DNA of 5,166 nt from Actinomycetes bacterium. Its GTDB lineage: Bacteria; Actinomycetota; Acidimicrobiia; Acidimicrobiales; Microtrichaceae. The notes beneath the pieces were generated by a model. It saw only the letters and a list, made by a program, of their open reading frames with translations. It had not been told where the DNA came from and did no database searches. Within the stretch, counting starts at the first letter, position 1; each line of letters begins with the position of its first letter. The position numbers were made by a program, and so were the translations under genes. Of this stretch, positions 1-4,612 are shown piece after piece. The stretch is taken from contig JAEYSR010000163.1 in assembly GCA_023434535.1 (NCBI GenBank), forward strand, positions 1 to 5,166, read 5' to 3'.

Positions 1-200
1 GCGTCAGCTGGTTCGACTGGGGTGAGTACCTGGACAACCACATCACGTGGCGCTTCTTCCCCAGGTCCAATCCGCTGATCCAGGCCGTGAACACCGACGT
101 GACCAACGGGACTCAGCTCGACCCGCATACGCCTCGGGCCACCTACTGCGACCGTGACACCTTCGAGCACGGTGGCTGGCAGGCCTGCTTCGGGGAGTGA
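1..200 (+). CDS. C-terminal fragment of an unrecognised protein, cut by the left edge
   Basis: The frame reads from position 3 to a TGA at 198-200 and gives 65 residues with no internal stop. The start lies outside the window. I do not recognise the family. The fragment is rich in aromatic residues, opening with VSWFDWGEYLDNHITWRFF, then has a polar stretch, and near its end two cysteines (fragment residues 49 and 62) flank DRDTFEHGGWQA. Two closely spaced cysteines in an aromatic, Asn/Asp/Thr-rich tail would suit a secreted or surface enzyme with a disulfide, but that is a guess. Codon use is G/C-ending like the neighbouring genes. A run of seven C follows the stop, then a hairpin shared with the converging epimerase gene. 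I am fairly sure the frame is coding and have no confident function. Confidence 0.7.
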   Translation, partial: VSWFDWGEYLDNHITWRFFPRSNPLIQAVNTDVTNGTQLDPHTPRATYCDRDTFEHGGWQACFGE

Positions 201-209
201 CCCCCCCGA

Positions 210-241
210 CGGAGCGAGCCTTCGTCACCTCGGGCGCTCCG
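210..241. terminator. Candidate bidirectional terminator hairpin between convergent genes
   Basis: CGGAGCG at 210-216 pairs perfectly with CGCTCCG at 235-241, leaving an 18-nt loop. The stem fills most of the 42-bp gap between the stop at 200 (+) and the epimerase stop at 243 (-). There is no T-tract on either side, so it is not a textbook intrinsic terminator; U-poor hairpins at gene ends are common in high-GC bacteria. The role is inferred from position. Confidence 0.4.
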
Positions 242-242
242 G

Positions 243-1058
243 TCAGAGGAGACCGTCACGCTGGGCGTCGAACACGGTCGGGACCGTGGCCCGGAAGCCG
301 AGCGACCGGGCCACGGCGGCGTCGACGTGGCCCGCCCAGGGGTGATCGAGGGGCTCGTCGGACGGCGCCATCGGTTCTCCGGCGACGGCCATCAGCTCGG
401 CGAAGGTCGCCGGCGCGTCGGCGACGACGTTGACGATCCGCCCGTCGGCGACGCCGGTGAGCGCGAGCTCGACCATCTGGGCGATGTCGCGGTGGTGCAC
501 CACCGCCAGCACCCGGGCCGGGTGCCAGCCCATGATCTGCGCACGCGGAGGCAGTGCGTCGATGTGGCCGTCCCCGTCTCCGTAGACGAACCCGAACCGG
601 AGGATCGACCAGTTCAGGCCGCTGGCCCGGAGTTCGCCCTCGGCTGCGATCTTGCTCGCCGGGTAGGCCTCGGTCGCATCCGTGGGGTCGACCTCCCGGG
701 CGGGATGAGGGCCCACGTCGGCATACACGTTGGACGTGCTGGCCATCACGAACCGGGCATCCGGCGCACCGACCCGCACGGCGTCGATCAGGTTGCGCGT
801 GCCGTCGAGGTTGACCCGGTGGATCGCGTCGACGTCGTCGGTCCGGAACAAGGCAGCGAGGTGGACCACCGCGTCCACTCCCTCGAGGGCTGACGCCAGA
901 CCAGCGGGCTCGAGCAGGTCGCCTGCGACGGGGGTGATGCCGGACGGCAGCTCCCGGCCCGACCGGACGAGGGCGAGGCAGTCGTGACCCGCGTCGCGCA
1001 GTCGAGGGAGCAGTCGCGCACCGACCAGGCCGGTTCCTCCGGTGATGAAGAGCTTCAT
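243..1058 (-). CDS. NAD(P)-binding NAD-dependent epimerase/dehydratase family protein (extended/atypical SDR)
   Basis: A 271-residue cytoplasmic Rossmann-fold protein. The nucleotide-binding motif TGGTGLVG is at residues 6-13, with GDLLEP at 46-51, the HLAAL strand end at 66-70 and NLDGTRNL at 83-90. The active site is complete: STSNVY at 107-112 supplies the Ser/Thr (best aligned is T108), with Tyr132 and Lys136 in YPASK. LRFGFVYGDGDG at 153-164 matches the LRxxxVYGxG motif of extended SDRs. The protein is shorter than sugar epimerases (about 310-340 residues), so the substrate-binding C-terminal part is small and the substrate cannot be named; reductases, sugar epimerases and hydroxysteroid-type dehydrogenases share this pattern. 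Two ATGs lie six bases apart, at 1064 and 1058. AAGGAG at 1070-1065 touches the first and sits 6 nt before the second, so 1058 is chosen. It is transcribed divergently from marR and probably controlled by it. Confidence 0.93.
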   Translation of the reverse strand: MKLFITGGTGLVGARLLPRLRDAGHDCLALVRSGRELPSGITPVAGDLLEPAGLASALEGVDAVVHLAALFRTDDVDAIHRVNLDGTRNLIDAVRVGAPDARFVMASTSNVYADVGPHPAREVDPTDATEAYPASKIAAEGELRASGLNWSILRFGFVYGDGDGHIDALPPRAQIMGWHPARVLAVVHHRDIAQMVELALTGVADGRIVNVVADAPATFAELMAVAGEPMAPSDEPLDHPWAGHVDAAVARSLGFRATVPTVFDAQRDGLL

Positions 1059-1064
1059 GGTCAT

Positions 1065-1070
1065 CTCCTT
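1065..1070 (-). promoter_or_regulatory. Shine-Dalgarno sequence that fixes the epimerase start
   Basis: Reading the minus strand, AAGGAG is followed by ATGACC and then ATG. Zero spacing to the upstream ATG (1064) would be non-functional, whereas 6 nt to the ATG at 1058 is ideal. The protein therefore begins MKLFITGG and not MTMKLF. Confidence 0.75.
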
Positions 1071-1075
1071 GGCGT

Positions 1076-1098
1076 GGACCGACGACCGTCGCCGGTCC
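1076..1098 (-). promoter_or_regulatory. Inverted repeat/hairpin in the epimerase 5' leader
   Basis: GGACCGACGA at 1076-1085 and TCGCCGGTCC at 1089-1098 form ten facing positions, nine of them Watson-Crick with one A-C mismatch, around a 3-nt loop. It lies between the predicted epimerase transcription start (about 1103) and the Shine-Dalgarno at 1065-1070. In RNA it would be a compact hairpin at the 5' end of the leader; in DNA it could be an operator. Its sequence is unrelated to the CTGA-N3-TCAG pair. The structure is seen directly; the role is inferred. Confidence 0.45.
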
Positions 1099-1109
1099 CA
1101 TTTGTCCAG

Positions 1110-1138
1110 ATGGTACTGATCATCAGTCTTCCTGACAA
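1110..1138 (-). promoter_or_regulatory. Predicted housekeeping-type promoter for the epimerase gene
   Basis: On the minus strand, TTGTCA (1138-1133, five of six matches to TTGACA) is separated by exactly 17 bp from TACCAT (1115-1110, four of six matches to TATAAT, including the key T, A and last T). Transcription would begin near 1103, giving a leader of about 45 nt. Both CTGA-N3-TCAG palindromes lie within or against these elements. Confidence 0.6.
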
Positions 1139-1142
1139 TCAG
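1116..1142. promoter_or_regulatory. Tandem palindromic operator, probably bound by the MarR regulator
   Basis: Two copies of CTGA-N3-TCAG occur, at 1116-1126 and 1132-1142, with starts 16 bp apart. The first extends to ACTGAT-C-ATCAGT (1115-1127), with perfect 6-bp arms. ATCAGTC is repeated directly at 1122-1128 and 1138-1144. Copy one fills the epimerase promoter spacer and copy two covers its -35 box and the presumed -35 region of marR. MarR dimers classically bind such short palindromes in the divergent promoter next to their own gene. Binding by this regulator is inferred, not shown. Confidence 0.6.
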
Positions 1143-1150
1143 TCGGACGG

Positions 1151-1156
1151 TATCGT
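1151..1156 (+). promoter_or_regulatory. Possible -10 element of a leaderless marR transcript
   Basis: TATCGT has the T-A-N-N-N-T pattern and lies 7 bp before the ATG at 1164, which puts the expected transcription start on or next to the start codon. I see no Shine-Dalgarno before this ATG and no good -35 box, both compatible with the leaderless genes common in actinobacteria. Confidence 0.4.
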
Positions 1157-1163
1157 TGCGGGC

Positions 1164-1631
1164 ATGGGTGATCCCGTCGAGCTCGAGGTGCACGGTCGCC
1201 TCGGATACCTGCTCAAGCACGCCTTCCTGGCGCTCGAGGAGCTGAACGACCGCGCCCTGGCCCCGTTGGATCTCACCGGGCGCGAGCTGTCGCTGCTCAT
1301 GGTCGTCGCGGATCTCCGGTCGGCCTCGCAGCAGGAACTGGCCCAGACGCTCGGGATCGACCGCACCACCATGGTCGCCTTCGTCGATCTGCTCGAAGGC
1401 AAGGGCCTCGTGCAACGACGTCCCGATCCGAGCGACCGGCGCCGCAACGTCGTCGAGATGACCTCGCGGGGCAAGCGGACTCTGGAGAAGGGCAGGATCG
1501 CCAGCGACGAGGCGGAGCAGACGATGCTCGCGACGCTCAGCAGCGCGGACCAGCGACGGCTGCGCGACGCCCTCGCCGCCGTTGCGATCCCCCCGTCCGA
1601 ACCCGCCGACGGCGACGACCTCGAGACCTGA
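1164..1631 (+). CDS. MarR-family winged helix-turn-helix transcriptional regulator
   Basis: A 155-residue cytoplasmic DNA-binding protein of normal MarR length. An N-terminal dimerisation helix (residues about 5-33) precedes the winged HTH. LTGRELSLLMVVAD at 37-50 is the usual LT..q..lL.. helix, SASQQELAQTLGIDRTTMVAFVDLLEGKGLV at 53-83 covers the HTH and recognition helix, and RRPDPSDRRRNVVEMTSRGK at 85-104 is the wing with the family's D-x-R signature (D91, R93) and the LT-like MT at 99-100. C-terminal helices (105-142) complete the dimer, followed by an acidic tail. MarR proteins usually repress, and release DNA on binding small aromatic compounds or on oxidation; there is no cysteine here, so thiol sensing is unlikely. 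An in-frame ATG at 1110 would place the operators and promoter inside the gene, so 1164 is preferred. Likely targets are itself and the divergent epimerase. Confidence 0.93.
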   Translation: MGDPVELEVHGRLGYLLKHAFLALEELNDRALAPLDLTGRELSLLMVVADLRSASQQELAQTLGIDRTTMVAFVDLLEGKGLVQRRPDPSDRRRNVVEMTSRGKRTLEKGRIASDEAEQTMLATLSSADQRRLRDALAAVAIPPSEPADGDDLET

Positions 1632-1643
1632 TGTCCATCTACG

Positions 1644-1666
1644 GATCGCGGGCGGCCCTGGCGATC
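1644..1666. terminator. Candidate terminator hairpin between convergent marR and VOC genes
   Basis: GATCGCGGG at 1644-1652 can pair with CCC (1656-1658) and GCGATC (1661-1666): a 6-bp stem, a 2-nt bulge, 3 bp and a CGG loop. The genes end at 1631 (+) and 1665 (-), so the hairpin occupies the 33-bp gap and takes in the first two bases (plus-strand order) of the VOC stop codon. There is no T-tract. A shared bidirectional terminator is inferred from position. Confidence 0.35.
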
Positions 1667-2051
1667 AGGCGGAATGTTCGTAGCAGCGGAACTCGACCAG
1701 CAGGCCGTCGGGATCGTGCACGTACGCCGACCGGCCCAGACCTCGCGCTCCGGACCGCTCCCCCTCGTCGACGACCTCGACGTCGGGATCGGCGGCGATC
1801 TGGGCCAGGTCGTCCTCGCTGACGACGAAGCAGAGGTGGTCGAGATGGCCGCGACCACCTGCGAGCTCGCCGGGGACGAAGTCGATGATCGTGTCGGCAG
1901 TGACTCGCAGCGACGGGAAGAACGCCCGACCTTGCCGCCACTCGTCCACGTTCACCGAGGTGAGGCCGGCGTAGCGGGTGTACCACGCCAGCGATCGCTC
2001 GACGTCGCCGACGACCAGGACGATGTGATCGAGTGCCACGGCTGTCGCCAT
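1665..2051 (-). CDS. VOC superfamily (glyoxalase/bleomycin-resistance/dioxygenase fold) protein
   Basis: A 128-residue single-domain protein with two beta-alpha-beta-beta-beta modules. Module one runs from ALDHIVLVVGDVERSLAWYT (6-25) to IIDFVPG (55-61); module two starts at GHLDHLCFVV (68-77) and ends at VHDPDGLLVEFRCYE (111-125). His9, His72 and Glu120 stand where metal ligands occur in this superfamily, so a divalent-metal enzyme is likely. HDPDGLLVEF is the classic last-strand motif. The closest style is the stand-alone VOC proteins often annotated as glyoxalase-like or virulence-related; lactoylglutathione lyase, dioxygenase and drug-binding roles cannot be told apart here. The ATG at 2051 has GGAG only 2 nt upstream, and TATGTT (2063-2058) lies 6 bp before it, so a leaderless start is also possible. 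The gene is 86 bp downstream of the permease on the same strand and converges on marR. Confidence 0.9.
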   Translation of the reverse strand: MATAVALDHIVLVVGDVERSLAWYTRYAGLTSVNVDEWRQGRAFFPSLRVTADTIIDFVPGELAGGRGHLDHLCFVVSEDDLAQIAADPDVEVVDEGERSGARGLGRSAYVHDPDGLLVEFRCYEHSA

Positions 2052-2100
2052 CGCTCCAACATAGGCCTGACTCCGGCCGGCGTCCCGGGGCACGGCGCGG

Positions 2101-2124
2101 CCGCCCTGGCCCGTTCCCGGGCGG
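2101..2124 (-). terminator. Weak hairpin in the permease-VOC gap
   Basis: CCGCCC (2101-2106) pairs with GGGCGG (2119-2124). An alternative, GCCCG (2109-2113) with CGGGC (2118-2122), closes a GNRA-type GGAA tetraloop on the minus strand. The two folds exclude each other. It starts 14 nt after the permease stop. There is no T-tract, so it may attenuate transcription, protect the mRNA 3' end, or be chance in very GC-rich DNA. The rest of the 86-bp gap (2052-2137) shows a CCGGCCGG palindrome at 2073-2080 and nothing else I can name. Confidence 0.3.
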
Positions 2125-2137
2125 ACGGCGAAATGGA

Positions 2138-3787
2138 TCAGGGTCGGATCACGGGATGCATCGGGCCGCCCTGGTGCATCGCGCCGGCGTACACCGAGAG
2201 GCTGAGCGCGACCAACAAGCCCATGTCCCACCACAGCGGAAGTGCTCCGGTGCCCCCCACGGCCACGTCGGCGAACGGCCCGACGCCGCCCAGGATGCCG
2301 CCGGCACCGAAGTTGCCGAAGTAGGAGATGATCGAGAGGCCGAGGAGGTAGGGCGCGAGCCACACCGCTGAGGCCCAATGGATCGGCGGCGGGTCGAGAT
2401 CCAGGTGGAGCGAGCGAGCGACCCCCATCAGCGTGAACCCGAGCAGGAGAGCGATCATCAAGGTGGAGATCGTCTGCCATCCCGACCAGTAGACGATGAA
2501 CGTGGCGAACACGAACGACGCGGGCGCCACCACCCTGGCAGCTGGCAGGCGGTACGGCCGGGTCAGGTCCGGTCGGGACCGCCGGAGAGCACCGAGTGCG
2601 AGTGGAGCGCCGGCGTACATCAACACCACGGCACCCGTCACGACGCTGACGAGCTTGCCCCAACTCGGGAACGGCAGCAGGAAGAGCAGCCCGAGCCCTG
2701 CGGACATGATCAAGCCCCACAGCGGCACGTCGCTCCGCTCGTCCTCGACCAGGAACACCTTGGGGACGTATCCGTCACGGCTCAGACCGAAGCTGAGACG
2801 TGACGCCTCGGTCAGGTAGAGCAGTCCGGTGCCGCTGGGTGAGAGCACGGCGTCGACGCGCAGGACCCACCCCAACCACACCAGGTTGAGGAGCCCGGCG
2901 AGGACGAAGAACGGCGCCCGAGCCATGGCCTCGTTCGCCGCCAACCCCGTCCAGCTCGTGAGTTGCGCCAGGAGCGACGGGGGAAGACCGCCGATGAACG
3001 CGACCTGCACGAGGACGTAGATGACGGTGCAGCCCAGGAACGCGCCCAGCACCGCGCGGGGGAGATCGCGCTGCGGACGACTGCTCTCGCCGCCGACCTG
3101 CAGCGCTCCTTCGAAGCCCATGAGCCCGAACGCGATGCCACCCGCCGTGATCGCACTCAGGATCGACTCGGTCGGACCCCCGTCGCCGTGCTCGAAGAAG
3201 CCACCAGCGGCGGTGAAGTTGGCCCGGTGGAACCCGGCCACGATCAACGCCACCGCCGTCAGCACCGGGACGGCGAGCTTGGTCACGGTGATGGCGGAGT
3301 TGGCGCGGGAGAGGAGGCGGATGCCGAGCAGGTTCAACGTGACGAAGGCGCCCATGAGAGCGACCGCCAGGGCGTAACCCCATCCGCTCAGCGTCCCGGT
3401 GCTGGGTTCGTAGAGGCCCTCGGCCCAGGAGTTCGTCGACAGGTACTGGATGGCGGCCAGGACTTCGATCGGCGCGATCGTCGCCGCCTGGACGAACGCG
3501 AACCAGCCGAACGTGGCACCCGCCAGGCCTCCGAACGCGTGATGCGCGAACCGGCCGGGACCTCCGCTCTCGGGGAACATCGCGCCCAGCTCCGCGTAGA
3601 CCAGCGCGAGCGGCGCCATCAGGGCCGCGGCCAGCACCCATCCGACCAACGCTGCCGGCCCGGCGATCGTCACGGCGACGAAGGCCCCGAACAGCCAACC
3701 AGAACCAAGGGTCGTTCCGGCCGAGATCCACAGCAGCCCGAAGAACCCGACATCGCGGCGAAGTCCCTCGTCGTCGCCGTCCACCAC
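2138..3787 (-). CDS. APC-superfamily amino-acid permease with extended C-terminus
   Basis: A 549-residue integral membrane transporter, presumably importing an amino acid with protons. The APC hallmarks are in order: the unwound TM1 motif GTTLGSGWLFG (24-34), AELGAMFPESGGPGRFAHHAFG (65-86) after TM2, GLMGFEGALQVGGESSRPQRDLPRAV (221-246) covering TM6 and the following loop, and RPYRLP (410-415) before TM11. I count hydrophobic segments near 15-42, 45-66, 89-115, 135-157, 165-186, 210-233, 245-268, 290-325, 352-372, 376-400, 418-437 and 438-457, then two more at 472-490 and 517-536. The protein is longer than the usual 450-500 residues, and SYFGNFGAGGILGG (488-501) resembles the tail of longer APC carriers such as Bacillus aspartate:proton symporters. 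The substrate cannot be read from the sequence. Two GTG codons stand in tandem at 3787 and 3784; AGGTAGG (3799-3793) is 5 or 8 nt from them, so either could start the protein. Confidence 0.93.
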   Translation of the reverse strand: MVDGDDEGLRRDVGFFGLLWISAGTTLGSGWLFGAFVAVTIAGPAALVGWVLAAALMAPLALVYAELGAMFPESGGPGRFAHHAFGGLAGATFGWFAFVQAATIAPIEVLAAIQYLSTNSWAEGLYEPSTGTLSGWGYALAVALMGAFVTLNLLGIRLLSRANSAITVTKLAVPVLTAVALIVAGFHRANFTAAGGFFEHGDGGPTESILSAITAGGIAFGLMGFEGALQVGGESSRPQRDLPRAVLGAFLGCTVIYVLVQVAFIGGLPPSLLAQLTSWTGLAANEAMARAPFFVLAGLLNLVWLGWVLRVDAVLSPSGTGLLYLTEASRLSFGLSRDGYVPKVFLVEDERSDVPLWGLIMSAGLGLLFLLPFPSWGKLVSVVTGAVVLMYAGAPLALGALRRSRPDLTRPYRLPAARVVAPASFVFATFIVYWSGWQTISTLMIALLLGFTLMGVARSLHLDLDPPPIHWASAVWLAPYLLGLSIISYFGNFGAGGILGGVGPFADVAVGGTGALPLWWDMGLLVALSLSVYAGAMHQGGPMHPVIRP

Positions 3788-3810
3788 GACCGCCTACCTG
3801 CGATATGCGA

Positions 3811-3852
3811 CGGTCGGCGCAGCGGGGACGGACCTGCAGCGAATGCCGACCG
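3811..3852 (-). promoter_or_regulatory. Stem-loop just upstream of the permease start
   Basis: CGGTCGGC (3811-3818) and GCCGACCG (3845-3852) are perfect 8-bp inverted arms. GCAG (3819-3822) can stack inside on CTGC (3834-3837), leaving a 7-nt bulge. The structure ends 23 nt before the GTG at 3787 and just before the ribosome-binding site at 3799-3793. It could be a leader element or an operator. One 8-bp repeat in DNA this GC-rich is not by itself beyond chance. Confidence 0.35.
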
Positions 3853-3876
3853 CCCAGCGGGTGACCTTCCTTCGTG

Positions 3877-3899
3877 GTCGATGCGTCCCCGCCATCGAC
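3877..3899. repeat. Inverted repeat GTCGATG/CATCGAC
   Basis: Perfect 7-bp arms at 3877-3883 and 3893-3899 surround a 9-nt loop. The spacing would suit either a dimeric-regulator site or a small RNA hairpin. No function can be assigned. Confidence 0.3.
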
Positions 3900-3933
3900 G
3901 TCACTCTACGTGCGAGATCCTCCGCACCCGAGT

Positions 3934-3967
3934 TGAGGGCAGGCCGCGACGCGTCGGCTGTCCCTCA
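3934..3967 (-). terminator. Second hairpin downstream of the DUF2383 gene
   Basis: TGAGGG (3934-3939) pairs with CCCTCA (3962-3967), then CAG (3940-3942) with CTG (3958-3960), then CCG (3944-3946) with CGG (3955-3957). That is 12 base pairs with a single-nucleotide bulge on each side (T3961 and G3943) and an 8-nt loop. The top of the stem contains the perfect palindrome CGACGCGTCG (3947-3956). It follows the first hairpin after 8 nt and has no T-tract. A back-up U-less terminator or mRNA-end stabiliser is inferred. Confidence 0.45.
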
Positions 3968-3975
3968 CCGATCTC

Positions 3976-4017
3976 CTCCGGCCGAGACGGACCGGTGACG
4001 GGCCGTCCCAGCCGGAG
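3976..4017 (-). terminator. Long hairpin directly after the DUF2383 stop codon
   Basis: CTCCGGC (3976-3982) pairs with GCCGGAG (4011-4017), followed inward by G3984-C4009, GACGG (3986-3990) with CCGTC (4003-4007), one A-G mismatch, and CC (3992-3993) with GG (4000-4001) closing a 6-nt loop. That makes fifteen pairs in a symmetrical stem with small internal loops. It begins 7 nt past the stop at 4025 in the direction of transcription. No T-tract follows, so it fits the U-poor terminator class suggested for high-GC bacteria. Confidence 0.5.
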
Positions 4018-4024
4018 TCGCGCC

Positions 4025-4471
4025 TCACGCCGCGTTGGACGCCAGCTGCTCGACCGTGTCCCGAGCCTGCCGGATCTCCGCGAACTGCCTCTCGACGACC
4101 GCTCGCAGTTCCGCAGACAGATCCTTGCCGAGGGCGTCCTCGTACTCCTTCACGGCATGGTCCTCTCCGGTGACGGCAGCGTCGAGGACCGCCTTCGGGG
4201 AGTCGCCGGTGAGCGCGTCCTTCAGCGAGATCCAGCCTCGGTGAACGGCACCGGCGATGGACCCGCCGTCGTCGACGTCGTCGCCGTAGGTCTGAGCCAG
4301 ACGGTCCAGCTCGGCGTAGAACTGCGAACGCTGCTCCGAGAACTGCCGCAACGTCGTCGCGGCGCTGCCGTCCGACGAGTCGCCGACCTTGTCCGCGGCT
4401 TTGGCGAAGCCGTCCTGCCCGTCCTTGAGCGTCTCCATCAGATCCTTCGTCACACGCGCGTCCGTTGACAT
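4025..4471 (-). CDS. PA2169-type four-helix-bundle protein (DUF2383 family)
   Basis: A 148-residue soluble, charged, all-helical protein. The family signature is clear in the second half: GSIAGAVHRGWISLKDALTG (70-89), then AVLDAAVTGEDHAVKEYEDAL (94-114), then DLSAELRAVVERQFAEIRQARDTVEQL (117-143). The first half has two helices, 7-30 and 37-62, the latter with an E-x7-E spacing (E46, E54). The fold is ferritin-like. Glu46, Glu54, His77, Glu103, His105 and Glu109 are candidate metal-binding residues, but metal binding is not settled for the family, nor is function; members are often seen near stress genes. AGGAGG at 4481-4476 precedes the ATG at 4471 by 4 nt and makes the start firm. No signal peptide. 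It stands alone, with hairpins after its stop and a divergent lipoprotein gene upstream. Confidence 0.93.
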   Translation of the reverse strand: MSTDARVTKDLMETLKDGQDGFAKAADKVGDSSDGSAATTLRQFSEQRSQFYAELDRLAQTYGDDVDDGGSIAGAVHRGWISLKDALTGDSPKAVLDAAVTGEDHAVKEYEDALGKDLSAELRAVVERQFAEIRQARDTVEQLASNAA

Positions 4472-4612
4472 GTGGCCTCCTCGGCTCGTCGTCTCCGCTG
4501 ACCGGGGACTGCTACCCGGGGATGCGCCGCGCAGAAGCCGGTGTGGGAGTCGACATGCACACAACCCCGAGGATTTGTTCAGGCCGGATCGCTCGCCGTC
4601 GACACCGTCCTC
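4472..4612. promoter_or_regulatory. 141-bp divergent promoter region; possible stress-sigma promoter for DUF2383 gene
   Basis: On the minus strand GGGTA (4517-4513) is preceded, after 17 bp, by GCTT (4538-4535). This resembles the GNNT / GGGTA boxes of actinobacterial SigB/SigF-type promoters, though the spacer is at the long end and GGGTA alone is common in GC-rich DNA. The GGGTA also lies in a short CCGGG/CCCGG inverted repeat (4502-4506/4515-4519). For the lipoprotein gene, TCGACA at 4550-4555 resembles a -35 box but has no good -10 at the right spacing. Confidence 0.25.

Larger units (their letters stand above)
3788..4024. other. 237-bp intergenic region packed with inverted repeats
   Basis: No credible gene lies here. 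The region separates the stop of the DUF2383 gene (4025) from the permease start (3787), both on the minus strand. It holds four stem-loops, at 3811-3852, 3877-3899, 3934-3967 and 3976-4017, covering about 60% of its length. The two nearest the DUF2383 gene look like terminators; the two nearest the permease would lie in its leader if transcription starts upstream of them. I recognise no known riboswitch or T-box consensus, and see no strong -35/-10 pair for the permease. An open frame crosses the plus strand here but looks like a GC-rich shadow. Confidence 0.6.

Noticed and set aside
984..1163. Upstream extension of the marR frame to 984 or 1110
   Set aside because: The longer versions would include the epimerase coding sequence, the operators and the promoter; the 155-residue form matches normal family length.
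1059..1415. Upstream extension of the epimerase frame to give a 390-residue protein
   Set aside because: The extra residues cross the divergent promoter and lie antisense to marR, resemble no domain, and a well-spaced AAGGAG supports the start at 1058.
2052..2720. Upstream extension of the VOC frame to 351 residues
   Set aside because: The extra part lies in another frame of the permease gene on the same strand and has shadow-like Arg/Pro-rich composition; the VOC fold begins right after the ATG at 2051.
3788..3850. Known riboswitch or T-box before the permease
   Set aside because: I looked for recognisable consensus segments such as the T-box anticodon-pairing bulge or ydaO core and saw none; only generic stem-loops are present.
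2963..4468. A 501-codon plus-strand open frame opposite the permease start, the intergenic region and the DUF2383 gene
   Set aside because: Its product is Arg/Gly/Asp-rich low-complexity sequence with no recognisable domain, and it is antisense to two clear genes. Stop-free antisense frames are expected in DNA this GC-rich.
4550..4579. A sigma-70-type promoter for the lipoprotein gene from TCGACA at 4550
   Set aside because: The -35 match is good, but no hexamer at 16-18 bp resembles a -10 box.
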